DNA from: WHSW01 sp963828755
Lineage (GTDB): Bacteria > Actinomycetota > Thermoleophilia > Solirubrobacterales > 70-9
Direction: 5' to 3'
Assembly (NCBI GenBank): GCA_963828755.1
Contig: CAWHFY010000015.1
Location: forward strand, 68,468-132,467
DNA length: 64,000 nucleotides
Every line of letters begins with the position of its first letter. Positions within the stretch are counted from its first letter, which is position 1. The notes beneath the pieces were generated by a model that worked only from the letters and a program-made list of their open reading frames with translations, searched no databases and was not told where the DNA came from. Positions 52,710 through 62,050 of this stretch are shown here, piece after piece. The translations under genes and the position numbers were made by a program.

Positions 52710-53498
52710 ATGGGGCGCCTCGACGAACTCGACCTCTCGCAGGAGCTCTCCCGCAAGCAGGAGGTGAAGCACCTCGCGCGTGCTCAGGAGCGGATCGCGC
52801 AGTTGCGGCTGACGCTCGGCGGCCAGCTCCCGGTCGGTGGCGAGGCGCAGATCGGGCCGCCCCTGCTCGTGCTGTTCGAGGGCTGGGACGCGTCCGGGAA
52901 GGGCGGCGCGATCAAGCGGCTCGTCTCGCCGCTCGACCCGCGCCACGTCCGGGTGGCTTCGTTTGCGGCGCCGACCGCGGACGAGAAGCGCCATCACTTC
53001 CTGTGGCGGTTCTGGGACAAGCTGCCGGGCTGGGGCGGGATGGCCGTCTTCGACCGCTCCTGGTACGGCCGCGTGCTGGTCGAGCGGGTCGAGGGCTTCG
53101 CCACCCGCGAGCAGTGGCTTCGTGCGTACGACGAGATCAACCACCACGAGCGCACGCTCACCGACGAGGGCGTGATCCTGGTCAAGGTCTGGCTACACAT
53201 CTCCGCCGAGGAGCAGCTCAAGCGGTTCGAGCGGCGGCGTGACGATCCGCTGAAGCGCTGGAAGCTCACCGACGAGGACTGGCGCAACCGCGACAAGCGC
53301 GACGCCTACGCGGAGGCCGTTGAGGACATGGTCGCCCGAACCGACGAGCCGAACGCGCCCTGGAGCCTGATCGCCGCCGACTCGAAGCGGTGGGCCAGGG
53401 TGGCGGTGATCGACGCCGTGATCGCCCGGGTCGAGGAGGGGATGCGCGCGTGGGGGATCGAGCCGCCCCCGCCGCTCGACGACGCCGACGACGACTGA
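52710..53498 (+). CDS. ppk2: polyphosphate kinase 2 family protein
   Basis: This 262-residue PPK2 enzyme transfers phosphate between polyphosphate and nucleotides. Walker A LLVLFEGWDASGKGGAIKRL, the second conserved block (SFAAPTADEKRHHFLWRFWD), the lid motif DRSWYGRVLVERVEGF and the KVWLHISAEEQLKRFERR segment are all present. ATG 52710 is close behind the small membrane gene. The one-domain form with this size could be a NMP- or NDP-phosphorylating type; the class is not decided here. Confidence 0.94.
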   Translation: MGRLDELDLSQELSRKQEVKHLARAQERIAQLRLTLGGQLPVGGEAQIGPPLLVLFEGWDASGKGGAIKRLVSPLDPRHVRVASFAAPTADEKRHHFLWRFWDKLPGWGGMAVFDRSWYGRVLVERVEGFATREQWLRAYDEINHHERTLTDEGVILVKVWLHISAEEQLKRFERRRDDPLKRWKLTDEDWRNRDKRDAYAEAVEDMVARTDEPNAPWSLIAADSKRWARVAVIDAVIARVEEGMRAWGIEPPPPLDDADDD

Positions 53499-53544
53499 GC
53501 CGCCGGGCCCGAGCGCGTCGCCCCGGTCAGATAGGCTCGGCGCC

Positions 53545-54859
53545 GTGGCACCCGAACCCCGGTTGCGCGCGGTCGACCCGCGTCCCGAAGCGCCCGCCGA
53601 CGTCGCCGCGAAGGCGCGCGAGGCGGTCGCGGGACTCGGCGAGGCCACCGGCGCGGCGCGCCGCGAGTCGGCGACCGAGCTTGCCGCGCAGATGCGCCGC
53701 CTGCAGGCCGCGGCGGCGGCCGCGAGGCGCGCGGCCGAGGAGTCCGAGCGGCGCCTGCGCGAGGCCGAGTCGGCCGGGATCGAGCGCGAGCTGCGCCTGC
53801 GTGAGCTCGAGGAGCAGCGCAGCCACGCCGAGCTGCGCGCGGCGCAGGCCGAGTCGGCGACCGAGGCCGCGATCGAGGCGGCGACCCGCGAGGGCCAGCA
53901 GGCGGTTGCGGCGGCCGAGGCCGAGGCCGCCGACGCGGTCGAACGCGCCGGCGCCGAGGCCCTGCGGGCCCGCCGAGGAGGCCGAGATCGAGATCCGCCG
54001 GGTGACCGAGTCGGCTGCGGCCGAGGCTCGGGCGGCTCGCGCCGGCGCCGAGGCGGAGGCAAAGCGCGCCCGCGAGACGCTCGAAGCCCGGGTCGAGCTC
54101 GCCCGGGAGGCGCTGCGTGCCCAGGCGCAGGAGAAGCTGCGCGTCGCGGCGGCGCGGGTCGCCGAGCGCGCCGAGGAGCGCACTGCGGCGCGGGTCGCCG
54201 AGGCCGAGCGCGCGGCGCTGGAGCTTGCCCGCGAGCAGGTGCGGACGGAGTTGGCGGCCGAGATCGAGCGCGCCGAGGAGGACCGGCGCAAGGCCGAGCT
54301 CGAGGCAACCGCGGCTCGCGAGCGCGCCGCGCGCCAGGTCGAGCTGGCAGCCGAGCGGGCCGAACACGAGATCGGCGCCGAGGCCGAGCGCCGAGCGCGC
54401 GCCGAGCAGGCGCTGAAGCGCACCGAGCGCAGGCTGGAGAGCCTGGTCGAACGCCTCGCGCGCGAGGCCGAGCAGCGCGCCCGTGCGGAGGCCGAGCGTC
54501 GCGCCAAGGCGGAGGCCGAGCGCCTTGTCGCTGAGGCCGAGGCGAAGGCCCAGCGGGTGCGCGCCGACGCCGACGAGCGCTCGCGCACCGAGCTCGAGCG
54601 CAAGCTGCGCGAGGAGGAGGAGCGGCTGCAGGCCGAGGCCGAGCAGCGCGCCCACGAGGACGCCGCCGAGCGCCTGAAGACGATCGAGGCCCGGCTCGAG
54701 CGCGAGGCAGCGCAGCGCGCCCGCGCCGGCGAGCATGAGGCGCGCCTCGAGGTCCAGCGCCGCCGCGCGGAGCTCACGGCCCGCGCCCAGCGCGAGGCGG
54801 ACGCGGCCGCGGAGGCCGCCGCGCAGGCGGCCCGCCGCGAGGCGCTCAGCTCGCCCTGA
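53545..54859 (+). CDS. long alanine/glutamate-rich coiled-coil protein, frame interrupted
   Basis: This protein of about 437 residues is nearly all alpha-helical, made of alanine, glutamate and arginine-rich heptads (ELAAQMRRLQAAAAAARRAA, EEDRRKAELEATAARERAAR, ERRAKAEAERLVAEAEAKAQ). GTG 53545 has TAGGCT seven bases upstream. The frame changes near 53968 inside a GC run. No membrane segment or enzymatic domain is seen, so it is probably a cytoskeletal or scaffold-like filament protein. Low-complexity composition makes family assignment unreliable. Confidence 0.65.
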
Positions 54860-54918
54860 GCGATGAGTTCGCGCCGCCGCGGCGGTCGCAAGGGCGAACG
54901 AGCGAAAGGAATCCTGAA

Positions 54919-55263
54919 ATGCCCGCCCGAGATCGCCAGCAGATCGTCCGCGACGCCTATCGCGCCTACGAGACCGGCGAGCGCCGCCTGATCGAGGACT
55001 CGCTCAGCGAGGACTTCGCCTTCTCGGCGCCACCCGACCCGGCGCTGGACCGCGACGGCTACTTCGAGCGCTGCTGGCCGAACCGCGAGGCGATCGAGGC
55101 GTACGACTTCGTGCGGATGATCGAGGCCGGCGACGAGATCGTCGTCACCTACGAGCTGACCAAGACCGACGGCAGCCGATTTCGCAACACCGAGGTCTTC
55201 GGCTTCGACGCCGACGACCGCATTCGCCGGGTCGAGGTGTACTTCGGCTGGGACGTCGAATGA
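54919..55263 (+). CDS. SnoaL-like (NTF2-fold) protein
   Basis: This 114-residue single-domain NTF2-fold protein has the pattern IVRDAYRAYETGERRLIEDS, LSEDFAFSAPPDP, GYFERCWPN and a C-terminal strand DDRIRRVEVYFGWDV. It would be a small-molecule binding or isomerase-type protein. ATG 54919 follows a GAAAGGAA ribosome site. Its stop abuts the stop of the convergent PucR gene. Confidence 0.85.
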   Translation: MPARDRQQIVRDAYRAYETGERRLIEDSLSEDFAFSAPPDPALDRDGYFERCWPNREAIEAYDFVRMIEAGDEIVVTYELTKTDGSRFRNTEVFGFDADDRIRRVEVYFGWDVE

Positions 55264-56454
55264 CTACTTCGGCAGCGTCGGGGCGACGATCCGGTAGGCC
55301 TTGAGTCCCAGCCCGAGGCGCTCGCGGTCGTCGCCCAGCGCCGGATCGAGCCCGGTCAGCTCGCGGATTCGCCCGAGCCGGTGCGCGACGGTGTGGCGGT
55401 GCGCGTAGACCGCCCGCGCGGTCGCGTTCATGTTGCAGTCGTTGGCGAGGTAGGTCTCGAGCGTCGCCAGCAGGTCGGTGCGGTACCGGGCGTCGTGGGC
55501 GACCAGCGGCTCGACCGTCTCGGCGAAGAAGCGCCGCACCTCGTCGGGGTCAGAGGCCATCGCGCGGAACAGCAGCCGATAGACGCCGTTGCCGATCTCG
55601 CTCGTGAGCTGATCGGCGACCCGGTCGTCGCGGACGATCACGTCGAGCATCAGCTCGGCCTCGGCGATCGCCCGCCCGAGGTCGCCGGGCTCAGTGCAGA
55701 AGGATGAGAAGGCCGCATGCCCGTGGGCTCGCAGGCGGGCGCTGATCGCCTTCGCCGAGCGCTCGGCCCGCTGCGGTCCGTCGTCGCCTGGAGGCGCGGC
55801 CAGGATCGCGAACAGGCGCTTCGCCTGGGTGTCGCCCTGTCCGTCGCCCGGCGAAGTCGCCTCGAGCGGCTCGGCGATCGCCCCCGGGTGCTCGCTGGTG
55901 ATCATCGCCGCGGCGTGCATCGGCCGCGCGGAGCGGACCTCGGCGACGAGCGCGATCGCCCCGGCGCTCAAGTCGCAGCCGAGCCGGGCGGCCCGGCCGA
56001 CTGCCTCGGCGCCGTCGATGCGACGCGCTCGCAGGTCCTCGAGCAGGCTGCCGCGGACGTCGGCGGCGAGCTCGTCGCGCGCTCCGGCGACGGCGACCTC
56101 GGCGATCGCGGCAAGCGCCGCCGTGCGCAGCACCTCCTCGCGGTCGACCCGGACCCGCGGCATCCCGTTGACGGGTGCCGGAAGGGCGAGCGCGTAGCCG
56201 ATCAGCTCGCCGCCGGCCTCGACCTCGACCTCGACCTCGGCGCCGAGCGGCTCGCCATCGCCGCGCAGGCGCGCGGCGGCCGCGGCGATCAGCGGCTCTA
56301 GCTCGAGCTCGTCCGAGGAGCCCGCCGCGAGACCACGGGCCGGAAGGACGATCGCGACGGGAGCGCCGGCTTCCTCGGCCGCCAGGTCGGCGATCCCTCG
56401 CAAGCCCTCCCCCTCGAGCAGCGCGGTCAGCATTCTCGAGTGGAGGTCGCGCAT
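55264..56454 (-). CDS. PucR/CdaR-type transcriptional regulator
   Basis: This 396-residue regulator has a GAF-like sensory N-terminus, a central region with GGDEF-like remnants and a C-terminal PucR helix-turn-helix (LLATLETYLANDCNMNATAR, VYAHRHTVAHRLGRIRELTG). Such proteins sense nitrogen or carbon compounds. It lies downstream of glnK-amtB on the same strand behind a hairpin, so it may respond to nitrogen, but the link is only positional. Start MRDLHSRMLTALLEGEG chosen; the longer frame upstream runs through the hairpin. Confidence 0.88.
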   Translation of the reverse strand: MRDLHSRMLTALLEGEGLRGIADLAAEEAGAPVAIVLPARGLAAGSSDELELEPLIAAAAARLRGDGEPLGAEVEVEVEAGGELIGYALALPAPVNGMPRVRVDREEVLRTAALAAIAEVAVAGARDELAADVRGSLLEDLRARRIDGAEAVGRAARLGCDLSAGAIALVAEVRSARPMHAAAMITSEHPGAIAEPLEATSPGDGQGDTQAKRLFAILAAPPGDDGPQRAERSAKAISARLRAHGHAAFSSFCTEPGDLGRAIAEAELMLDVIVRDDRVADQLTSEIGNGVYRLLFRAMASDPDEVRRFFAETVEPLVAHDARYRTDLLATLETYLANDCNMNATARAVYAHRHTVAHRLGRIRELTGLDPALGDDRERLGLGLKAYRIVAPTLPK

Positions 56455-56466
56455 CAGCGAGCGGGG

Positions 56467-56499
56467 CGGGGCCGGCCCCCTTGGAGGAAGGCCGGCCCC
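56467..56499 (-). terminator. hairpin between glnK and the PucR gene
   Basis: GGGGCCGGC (56467-56475) and GCCGGCCCC (56491-56499) are perfect complements around a 15-base loop, between the glnK stop and the regulator start. It has no T tract. It would end most amtB-glnK transcripts while allowing some read-through. Confidence 0.5.
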
Positions 56500-56518
56500 A
56501 TCTCCACTGTCGTCCGAG

Positions 56519-56887
56519 TTACGCCGCGATCTCGGCGTCGGTGTGCGCCTGAAGGACGGTCTCGCCCTCCTCGCCGGTGCGGATCCTGATCGCCTCCTCG
56601 ACGGGAAGAACGAAGATCTTCCCGTCGCCGACGTCACCGGTTCGCGCGTGCTTGAGAATCGTCTCGACGACCAAGGGCTTGTCCTTGTCCTCGATCACCA
56701 CCTCGATCTTGAGCTTCGGCCGCACGTTGACGGTCAGGCTCGAGCCTCGGTAGGTCTCGACGATCCCCTTCTGGCGCCCGGAGCCCTTGACCTCGCTGAT
56801 CGACAGGGACGGAAAGCCCTTGTCGAGCAGCTCGGACCGGATCGGCTCGAACGCCTCATGGCGAATGAACGCCTCGATTTTCTTCAT
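56519..56887 (-). CDS. glnK: P-II nitrogen regulatory protein GlnK/GlnB without Tyr51
   Basis: This 122-residue P-II protein carries the ATP-binding motif TGDVGDGKIFVLPVEEAIRI and the T-loop segment GRQKGIVETYRGSSLTVNVR. Position 51, a tyrosine that is uridylylated or adenylylated in many bacteria, is leucine here, so control by covalent modification at this site is excluded; binding of ATP, ADP and 2-oxoglutarate remains possible. It lies 16 bases after amtB, the transporter it should block. The C-terminus is about 10 residues longer than usual. Confidence 0.93.
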   Translation of the reverse strand: MKKIEAFIRHEAFEPIRSELLDKGFPSLSISEVKGSGRQKGIVETYRGSSLTVNVRPKLKIEVVIEDKDKPLVVETILKHARTGDVGDGKIFVLPVEEAIRIRTGEEGETVLQAHTDAEIAA

Positions 56888-56903
56888 CTTGCTTCCTGAC
56901 TCC

Positions 56904-58436
56904 TCAGGCCTCGGAAGGCCGGTCGGCGGTCATCGCGGATACCGGAGCCGGGGTCGGCGCCCGCATCCCCCCGCCGACCGGATACTCCGGCTGCGGGATG
57001 AACTGCTCCGGGTAGCCATACATGCCGTGCTCGGAAATGTCGAGACCGGCGTCCTCCTCGTCTTCGGTGACGCGGAGGCCGTATGTCCTCTTGATCACCC
57101 AGAACGTGCTGTAGCTGAGCACGAACACGAACGTGAACGCGATCGCGAATCCGACCACCTGCGCGATCAGCTGATCGAAGGAGCCGCTGTACCAGAGGCC
57201 GCCATCGGGGTCGCCGAACGCGTTGTACTGAGCCAGCCGGGGGGCGGTGAAGATCCCGCAGGAGATCGTTCCCCAGATACCGGCCATGCCGTGGGCGGAG
57301 AGCGCGCCGACCGGGTCGTCGATGTGCTTGTCGACCCAGTACACACCGAGCACCACGATCACGCCCGCGACCGCGCCGATGATCGGCGCCGCCCACAGCT
57401 CGACGTAGCCGGACGGAGCGGTGATCGCAACCAACGCCGCGATCGCGCCGTTGCCGGCCATGCCGATGTCGATCGTCCCCGTCTTGAACCTGGCCGTCAG
57501 CACGGCGAAGATGACGCCGAAGGCAGCCGCCAGGTTGGTGATGATCAGGATCTCGGCGAAGCGCCCGTCGAGCGCGTTCAGAGTCGAGCCCGGGTTGAAC
57601 CCGAACCAGCCGAGCCACAGGATCAGGACGCCGAGCCCGAACAGCGGCATGCTGTGCCCCGGGATCGCCCGCGGCTTGCCGTCCGCGCCGTACTTGCCCT
57701 TTCTCGGGCCGAGCAACAGGAGCGCTGCGAGGGCCCCGGTCGCGCCGATCAGGTGGACCGCGGTCGAACCCGCGAAGTCCTGCATGCCGACGATGCCCGT
57801 ACCGAGCCAGTCACCGACCTGCAGGAAGCCACCGCCGAACACCCAGTGGGCGCCGATCGGATAGATGATCGCGCTGAAGACGATCGCGTAGATCACGTAG
57901 ACGCCGAACTTGATCCGCTCGAGCGTGGTCCCCCAGACGATCGCCAGCGACACAGCGCAGAAGACGAACTGGAAGAAGAACTTCGACTCGATCGTCGCGT
58001 TGGAGAGCGACATCACGGGGAAGCTCGGGTGATACGTGGTCACCCCGTCGGCGGTTGCCGCGTACGGGCCGAGATCGGAGAAGAAGAACCCTCCGTCATG
58101 CCCGATCACGCTGCCGGCGCCGAACGCGAGCGCGAACCCGCAGACCCACCAGCCGACCGCGGCGATCGAGAAGTTCGTGAGGATCTTCGCGACCACCGTG
58201 CCGGCGTTCTTGCCTCTCGAGAAGCCGATCTCGAGGAACGCGAACCCGGCCTGCATGAACATCACCAGACAGCCGGCGATGATCACCCACATCGTGTTGA
58301 TCCCGACCGATGGGTCGAGCTTTCCTGCGATCGACTTCTCCAGGTCCGTGGCGTCGGCCAATGCCGACCCCGGGACCGCGAGCAGCACGGCGGCGGCTGC
58401 AACCAGGAGCCCTCCGACCGCGTACCTTCGTCTCAT
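56904..58436 (-). CDS. amtB: ammonium transporter
   Basis: This 510-residue AmtB has a signal-like N-terminus (AVGGLLVAAAAVLLAVPGSA) and eleven membrane segments. The two pore histidines are in IGAHWVFGGG and SAHGMAGIWGT. Other family segments are AGFAFLEIGFSRGKNAGTVV and LGWFGFNPGSTLNAL. ATG 58436 follows AAGGAG by ten bases; the GTG nine bases upstream is too close to the ribosome site. It leads the amtB-glnK operon, which imports ammonium under nitrogen shortage. Confidence 0.94.
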   Translation of the reverse strand: MRRRYAVGGLLVAAAAVLLAVPGSALADATDLEKSIAGKLDPSVGINTMWVIIAGCLVMFMQAGFAFLEIGFSRGKNAGTVVAKILTNFSIAAVGWWVCGFALAFGAGSVIGHDGGFFFSDLGPYAATADGVTTYHPSFPVMSLSNATIESKFFFQFVFCAVSLAIVWGTTLERIKFGVYVIYAIVFSAIIYPIGAHWVFGGGFLQVGDWLGTGIVGMQDFAGSTAVHLIGATGALAALLLLGPRKGKYGADGKPRAIPGHSMPLFGLGVLILWLGWFGFNPGSTLNALDGRFAEILIITNLAAAFGVIFAVLTARFKTGTIDIGMAGNGAIAALVAITAPSGYVELWAAPIIGAVAGVIVVLGVYWVDKHIDDPVGALSAHGMAGIWGTISCGIFTAPRLAQYNAFGDPDGGLWYSGSFDQLIAQVVGFAIAFTFVFVLSYSTFWVIKRTYGLRVTEDEEDAGLDISEHGMYGYPEQFIPQPEYPVGGGMRAPTPAPVSAMTADRPSEA

Positions 58437-58639
58437 CCGATACACACTCCTTGCCGGCCGCGCGTTGCCGAGCGGCGTCGCAGTTGCGGGAATACCGCTG
58501 CGAAGGTAGGTGCGGAACGGCCTGAGTTCGTTATCCCGGTGTCGAAGATTCGGGTCCGGCGCGTTGTACCGCCGGTCGAAAGCGCCAGCTGCGAGGCGGC
58601 GGTGGCGAAGCCGAGGCGCGCCGCCGTGAGGCGCCTGAG

Positions 58640-59515
58640 TCAGGCGTGGACAGGCGGGACGGCCGCCGGGGCGACGTCGAGCTCGGCGCCCTCCATGCCC
58701 AGCTCGAGCTGCGTCGCGTCACCGCCGAGCTCGGTCCAGGCGGCGCGAGCCGTCGCTCCGAGCTGATCGAGGTACTCGTCGGAGTGCAGCGGGTCATGGT
58801 GGAACATCATCAGCCGCTTGGCCCCGGTCCGGTGCGCGAAGGTGAGCGCGTCGGCCATCCCAGAGTGCCCCCAGCCGACGTGCTCGGGGTATTCGTCGTC
58901 GGCGTACTGGCAGTCGTGGACCAGCAGGTCGGCGCCGCTGGCCAGGTCGAAGCCCGAGATCCAGTCCGGGTCGAGGTCGGCGAGCGGGGCGCCCAGCGCC
59001 GGCTCGTGGTCGGGAATGTAGGCGACCGTCGTCTCGCCGTCGGAGATCCGATAGCCGAGCGTCGGCCCGCGGTGGGTGACCGCCTCGGCGCGGATCCGCG
59101 CTCCGCCCAGCTCCCACTCGCTGACCGGGGTGTCGCGGAAGGAGACCGAGCAGGGAAGCTCGCGGACCTCCACCGGCGACAGCGGCGCCGAGATGTAGCG
59201 GGCGATCCGGTCCTCGAGCGACGCCTCCGGCGACGACGGGCCCCAGATCGTGATCTCGGACTCCGACTTGAAGCACGGCGGGAAGAACATCAGCCCCTGG
59301 ATGTGGTCGAGGTGCAGGTGGGTTAGGAGGATGTGGATCCGCTCGGCCTCGCCCAGGTCGAGTCCGAGCGTGCGGATCCCGGTGCCGGCGTCGAGGATCA
59401 GGTGCTCGCCGTTGGCGAGCGTCAGCTGCACGCATGAGGTGTTGCCGCCGTAGCGGTTCATGTGCGGCCCCGGTGACGGCACCGAGCCCCGTGCTCCCCA
59501 GACCTTCAGCCTCAT
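58640..59515 (-). CDS. metallo-beta-lactamase-fold hydrolase
   Basis: This 291-residue protein starts MRLKVWGARGSVPSPGPHMN and carries the metal-binding THLHLDHIQG motif, plus later HDCQYADDEYPEHVGWGHS and MMFHHDP ligands. This layout resembles cyclic-nucleotide phosphodiesterase or PhnP-type MBL enzymes. The ATG at 59515 overlaps the stop of the PAS protein (ATGA), so signal sensing by the PAS protein and hydrolysis by this enzyme may be linked; the substrate is unknown. Confidence 0.88.
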   Translation of the reverse strand: MRLKVWGARGSVPSPGPHMNRYGGNTSCVQLTLANGEHLILDAGTGIRTLGLDLGEAERIHILLTHLHLDHIQGLMFFPPCFKSESEITIWGPSSPEASLEDRIARYISAPLSPVEVRELPCSVSFRDTPVSEWELGGARIRAEAVTHRGPTLGYRISDGETTVAYIPDHEPALGAPLADLDPDWISGFDLASGADLLVHDCQYADDEYPEHVGWGHSGMADALTFAHRTGAKRLMMFHHDPLHSDEYLDQLGATARAAWTELGGDATQLELGMEGAELDVAPAAVPPVHA

Positions 59516-59929
59516 CCGGCGCCCGCCTCGGGAACGGGCCAGAACAGGACCATGGCGCCGGATGAGCCGGCCTCGGAGGCGACGATCGGGAAGGCGCTCG
59601 CCTCGATCGCGGTGCTCTCGCCGTCTGGCGCTCCTGATCGTGAACTCGGCATGCGACGGGCGGCCCGAGCGGATCGCCTCGGTGGTTGCGAGCGCGTCCA
59701 CCTCGACCGGCGCGCCGCCGCCGTCGAGCGGCCCGAAGGCGCGCGTCCATTGCTCGGCCTCCATCCGGCCGGACTCCTCGAAGGTGCGCCCGAGCATCGC
59801 TGCGGCCGCCTCGTTGTAGAAGACGACGGCGGCCTCGTCGTCGAGCAGGAAAGCGGGCGTCGAGATGCTCGTCAGCAGGTTTCGGGCCAGGATCAGCTCG
59901 AGCGGCTTCTGCGATCGGGGGCTCGCCAT
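59512..59929 (-). CDS. PAS-domain protein, frame interrupted
   Basis: This small protein of about 138 residues begins MASPRSQKPLELILARNLLT and has a PAS core (STPAFLLDDEAAVVFYNEAA, AMLGRTFEESGRMEAEQWTR). A frame change near 59640 separates it from the C-terminal strand (STAIEASAFPIVASEAGSSG, AMVLFWPVPEAG), ending at TGA 59514-59512 that overlaps the MBL start. No output domain is present. It probably senses a ligand for the co-transcribed hydrolase. Confidence 0.75.
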
Positions 59930-59999
59930 GCGTGGCGGCCATTCTTCCACCGATCGCGACGATCGACACAGGGTCGGCCCGCGTCGGGCGGCGGCGACC

Positions 60000-61247
60000 G
60001 TGACGGCCCGGCGGTCAAGGGCGGCGCCCGCGCGGCCGATAAGCGGGAGAGTGTTCCCCTCGCGCGAGAACGCCAGGCTGGCCGGGCAGCTCGAAGCCGC
60101 GCGCGTTCGCATTGCCGAACTCAAGTCCGAGCTCGCGCGCGCGAGCTCGCGCGACCCGATCTCGAGCCAGCTGCTCACCCTGCGGACGTTCCGCACGCAG
60201 CTCGAGCTCGACGTCCAGCGAGCCGAGCGCTACGGGCGCCCGCTCGCGGTCGCCGTGCTCGACATCGACCGCTTCCGCCAGTTCAACCTCGAGCACGGCT
60301 ACGGGGCCGGCGACCTGGTGCTCGCCCGGGTCGGCGGGGCGATCACTGCCGCGATCCGGACCAACGACCTCGCCTGCCGGGTCGGCGGCGACGAGTTCGC
60401 GATCATGTTCCCCGAGACCGACGCGGCCGGCGCCCACGAGGCGGTGGGTCGCATCCTCCGGTTCGCTGGAGAGCGTGGAGGCCGGTGGGGTCCGCGGTCA
60501 CGCGGCCTCGGCCGGGGTCGCCGCGCTCGAGCCGGGGCAGACGCCCGAGAGCCTGCTCGCCGCCGCGGCCGCGGCGCTCGAGACCGCGCGCGCCGGAGGC
60601 GGCGGGCACGCCGCCGTGTTCGCCACCGCGCGACGGCGACCCGATCGACGCGGATGCCCTGGCCGGCGTGCACGGCGACGTGATCGCGGCGCTCGCCTCG
60701 GCGCTCGGCGAGCGCGACCGCTACACGAGCGATCACTCCGAGTCGGTGGTGGACCTCGCGGCCCGGGTGGGGGAGAGCCTCGCGCTCGACCCGGCGCAGC
60801 GTCGCCAAGCTGCGAACGGCCGCGCTGCTGCACGACATCGGCAAGGTTGGGGTTCCCGACGAGATCCTGCACAAGCCCGGTCCGCTCGACGAGCGCGAGT
60901 GGGAGATCATGCGTCAGCACCCGGTGATCGGCGAGCGGATCATCCGCGCCATCCCGGGGATGGGCGCGATCGCTCGCGCGGTTCGCCACGAGCACGAGCG
61001 CTGGGACGGCACCGGCTATCCCGACGGACTCGCGGGCGAGCGGATCCCGATCGAGGCGAGGATCATCCTCGCCTGCGACGCATACCACGCGATGGTCTCC
61101 GATCGCCCCTATCGCAGGGCGATTTCACACAGTGAGGCGATCACCGAACTGACCACCAACGCCGGGTCCCAATTCGACCCTCAGGTGGTCGAGGCGCTGG
61201 TCGGTTACCTCTATGGGCGTCGTCAGTCCGGGTTGGCGACGCTCTGA
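60000..61247 (+). CDS. GGDEF and HD-GYP domain cyclic-di-GMP protein, frame interrupted several times
   Basis: This c-di-GMP turnover protein of about 410 residues combines a diguanylate cyclase and an HD-GYP phosphodiesterase. The GGDEF site is intact in CRVGGDEFAIMFPE, with an RTND I-site five residues before it. The HD-GYP part has LLHDIGKVGVPD, MRQHPVIGERI and HEHERWDGTGYPDGL. Frame changes near 60465, 60635 and 60795 break it into four pieces. The start is uncertain (GTG 60000 or GTG 60051). Whether both activities work is unknown. Confidence 0.85.
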
Positions 61248-61307
61248 ACGAGCCGGCGGCCTGCAGCTGGCGCTGCGCCGTGTGCCAGCTGCGAGCCGCG
61301 GACCGCG

Positions 61308-61457
61308 CTACGCCTCCAGCTTGCCGATCTTGAAGATCTTCGTGCCGCAGTCCGGGCACGTACCCTGGATCGCCGGCCGACCGTTCTTCATCGTGACCTG
61401 CTGGGGATCCTTGATCTCGACCTTCTTACGTTCCTTCACACAGTAACCCTCGGGCAT
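61308..61457 (-). CDS. DUF5679-like small zinc-ribbon protein
   Basis: This 49-residue protein (MPEGYCVKERKKVEIKDPQQ, then VTMKNGRPAIQGTCPDCGTK) matches DUF5679, small actinobacterial proteins with a C-terminal CPxCG knuckle. The N-terminal pair usually CxxC has only one cysteine here (YCVKE), so zinc binding may use another ligand. AGGAGAGG stands six bases before ATG 61457. Function unknown. Confidence 0.85.
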   Translation of the reverse strand: MPEGYCVKERKKVEIKDPQQVTMKNGRPAIQGTCPDCGTKIFKIGKLEA

Positions 61458-61541
61458 TGAGCCTCTCCTTTCAGGGCAGTTCGCGCGACCGTAGACCGCA
61501 CGTCGGACGCCGGGCGCGAAAGTAAGTGCGGTTTAGCACAT

Positions 61542-61557
61542 AGGCGTTGCCACGCCT
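61542..61557 (-). terminator. short hairpin after the coiled-coil gene
   Basis: AGGCGT-TGCC-ACGCCT forms a perfect 6-bp stem with four-base loop, 22 bases after the stop of the coiled-coil gene on the minus strand. A weak terminator candidate without a T tract. Confidence 0.35.
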
Positions 61558-61579
61558 GGGCCCGCCGCGACTTCATCAG

Positions 61580-62050
61580 CTAGTTGCCGCCGTTGTTGTC
61601 GCTGGACGCGGCGGCCTGGGCGGCGGCGTCGATCTGCGTTTCGAGATCGGTGATCTGGCCGCGCAGCTCGTCGATGTCGTCCTGGGCGACCTTGATCTCG
61701 GAGTCGGCGGTGCGCTGGCTCGACGCGACCGTGCTCACCCGCCCCTCGAGCGCGTCGAGGCGGTCCGTGAGCGTCTGCAGTTCGTCCCTCACGGTCTGCG
61801 TCGCCTCCTCGGTGTTCGCGGAGACGCGTTCGCTGAGCGACTTGACCTCGGTCTTGGTCGCGCTCTCGTCCTTGGCGTTCATCGCGAGGACGACGCCGAC
61901 GATGCCGGCGGCGAGCGCGAGCACGAGCGCGAGCCCGCCGGCGATGCTGCGGACCCCGAGTCGGCGGTCGAGCTGCGCCACCCAGGCGCGCAGGCCGTCG
62001 ATCTGCTCCTGCGGAGTCTGGATCACCGGCTGCGAACCGGTCGTCGGCAC
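61580..62050 (-). CDS. single-helix membrane protein with C-terminal coiled coil
   Basis: This protein of at least 156 residues has one membrane helix (VRSIAGGLALVLALAAGIVG, VVLAMNA) and a long coiled coil outside (VKSLSERVSANTEEATQTVR, LQTLTDRLDALEGRVSTVAS, IDELRGQITDLETQIDAAAQ), ending in a serine/asparagine-rich tail. GTG 62050 is the longest canonical start in this frame, but ATG 62096, with TAGGAT nine bases upstream, becomes in frame if one base near 62087 is removed, adding about 15 residues. Structural or envelope role; unknown. Confidence 0.72.
   Translation of the reverse strand: MPTTGSQPVIQTPQEQIDGLRAWVAQLDRRLGVRSIAGGLALVLALAAGIVGVVLAMNAKDESATKTEVKSLSERVSANTEEATQTVRDELQTLTDRLDALEGRVSTVASSQRTADSEIKVAQDDIDELRGQITDLETQIDAAAQAAASSDNNGGN

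Noticed and set aside
53545..54859. Repeat array or low-complexity non-coding region
   Set aside because: The alanine/glutamate repeats are degenerate at DNA level, keep heptad spacing and have coding-like third positions, so a real coiled-coil gene is more likely.
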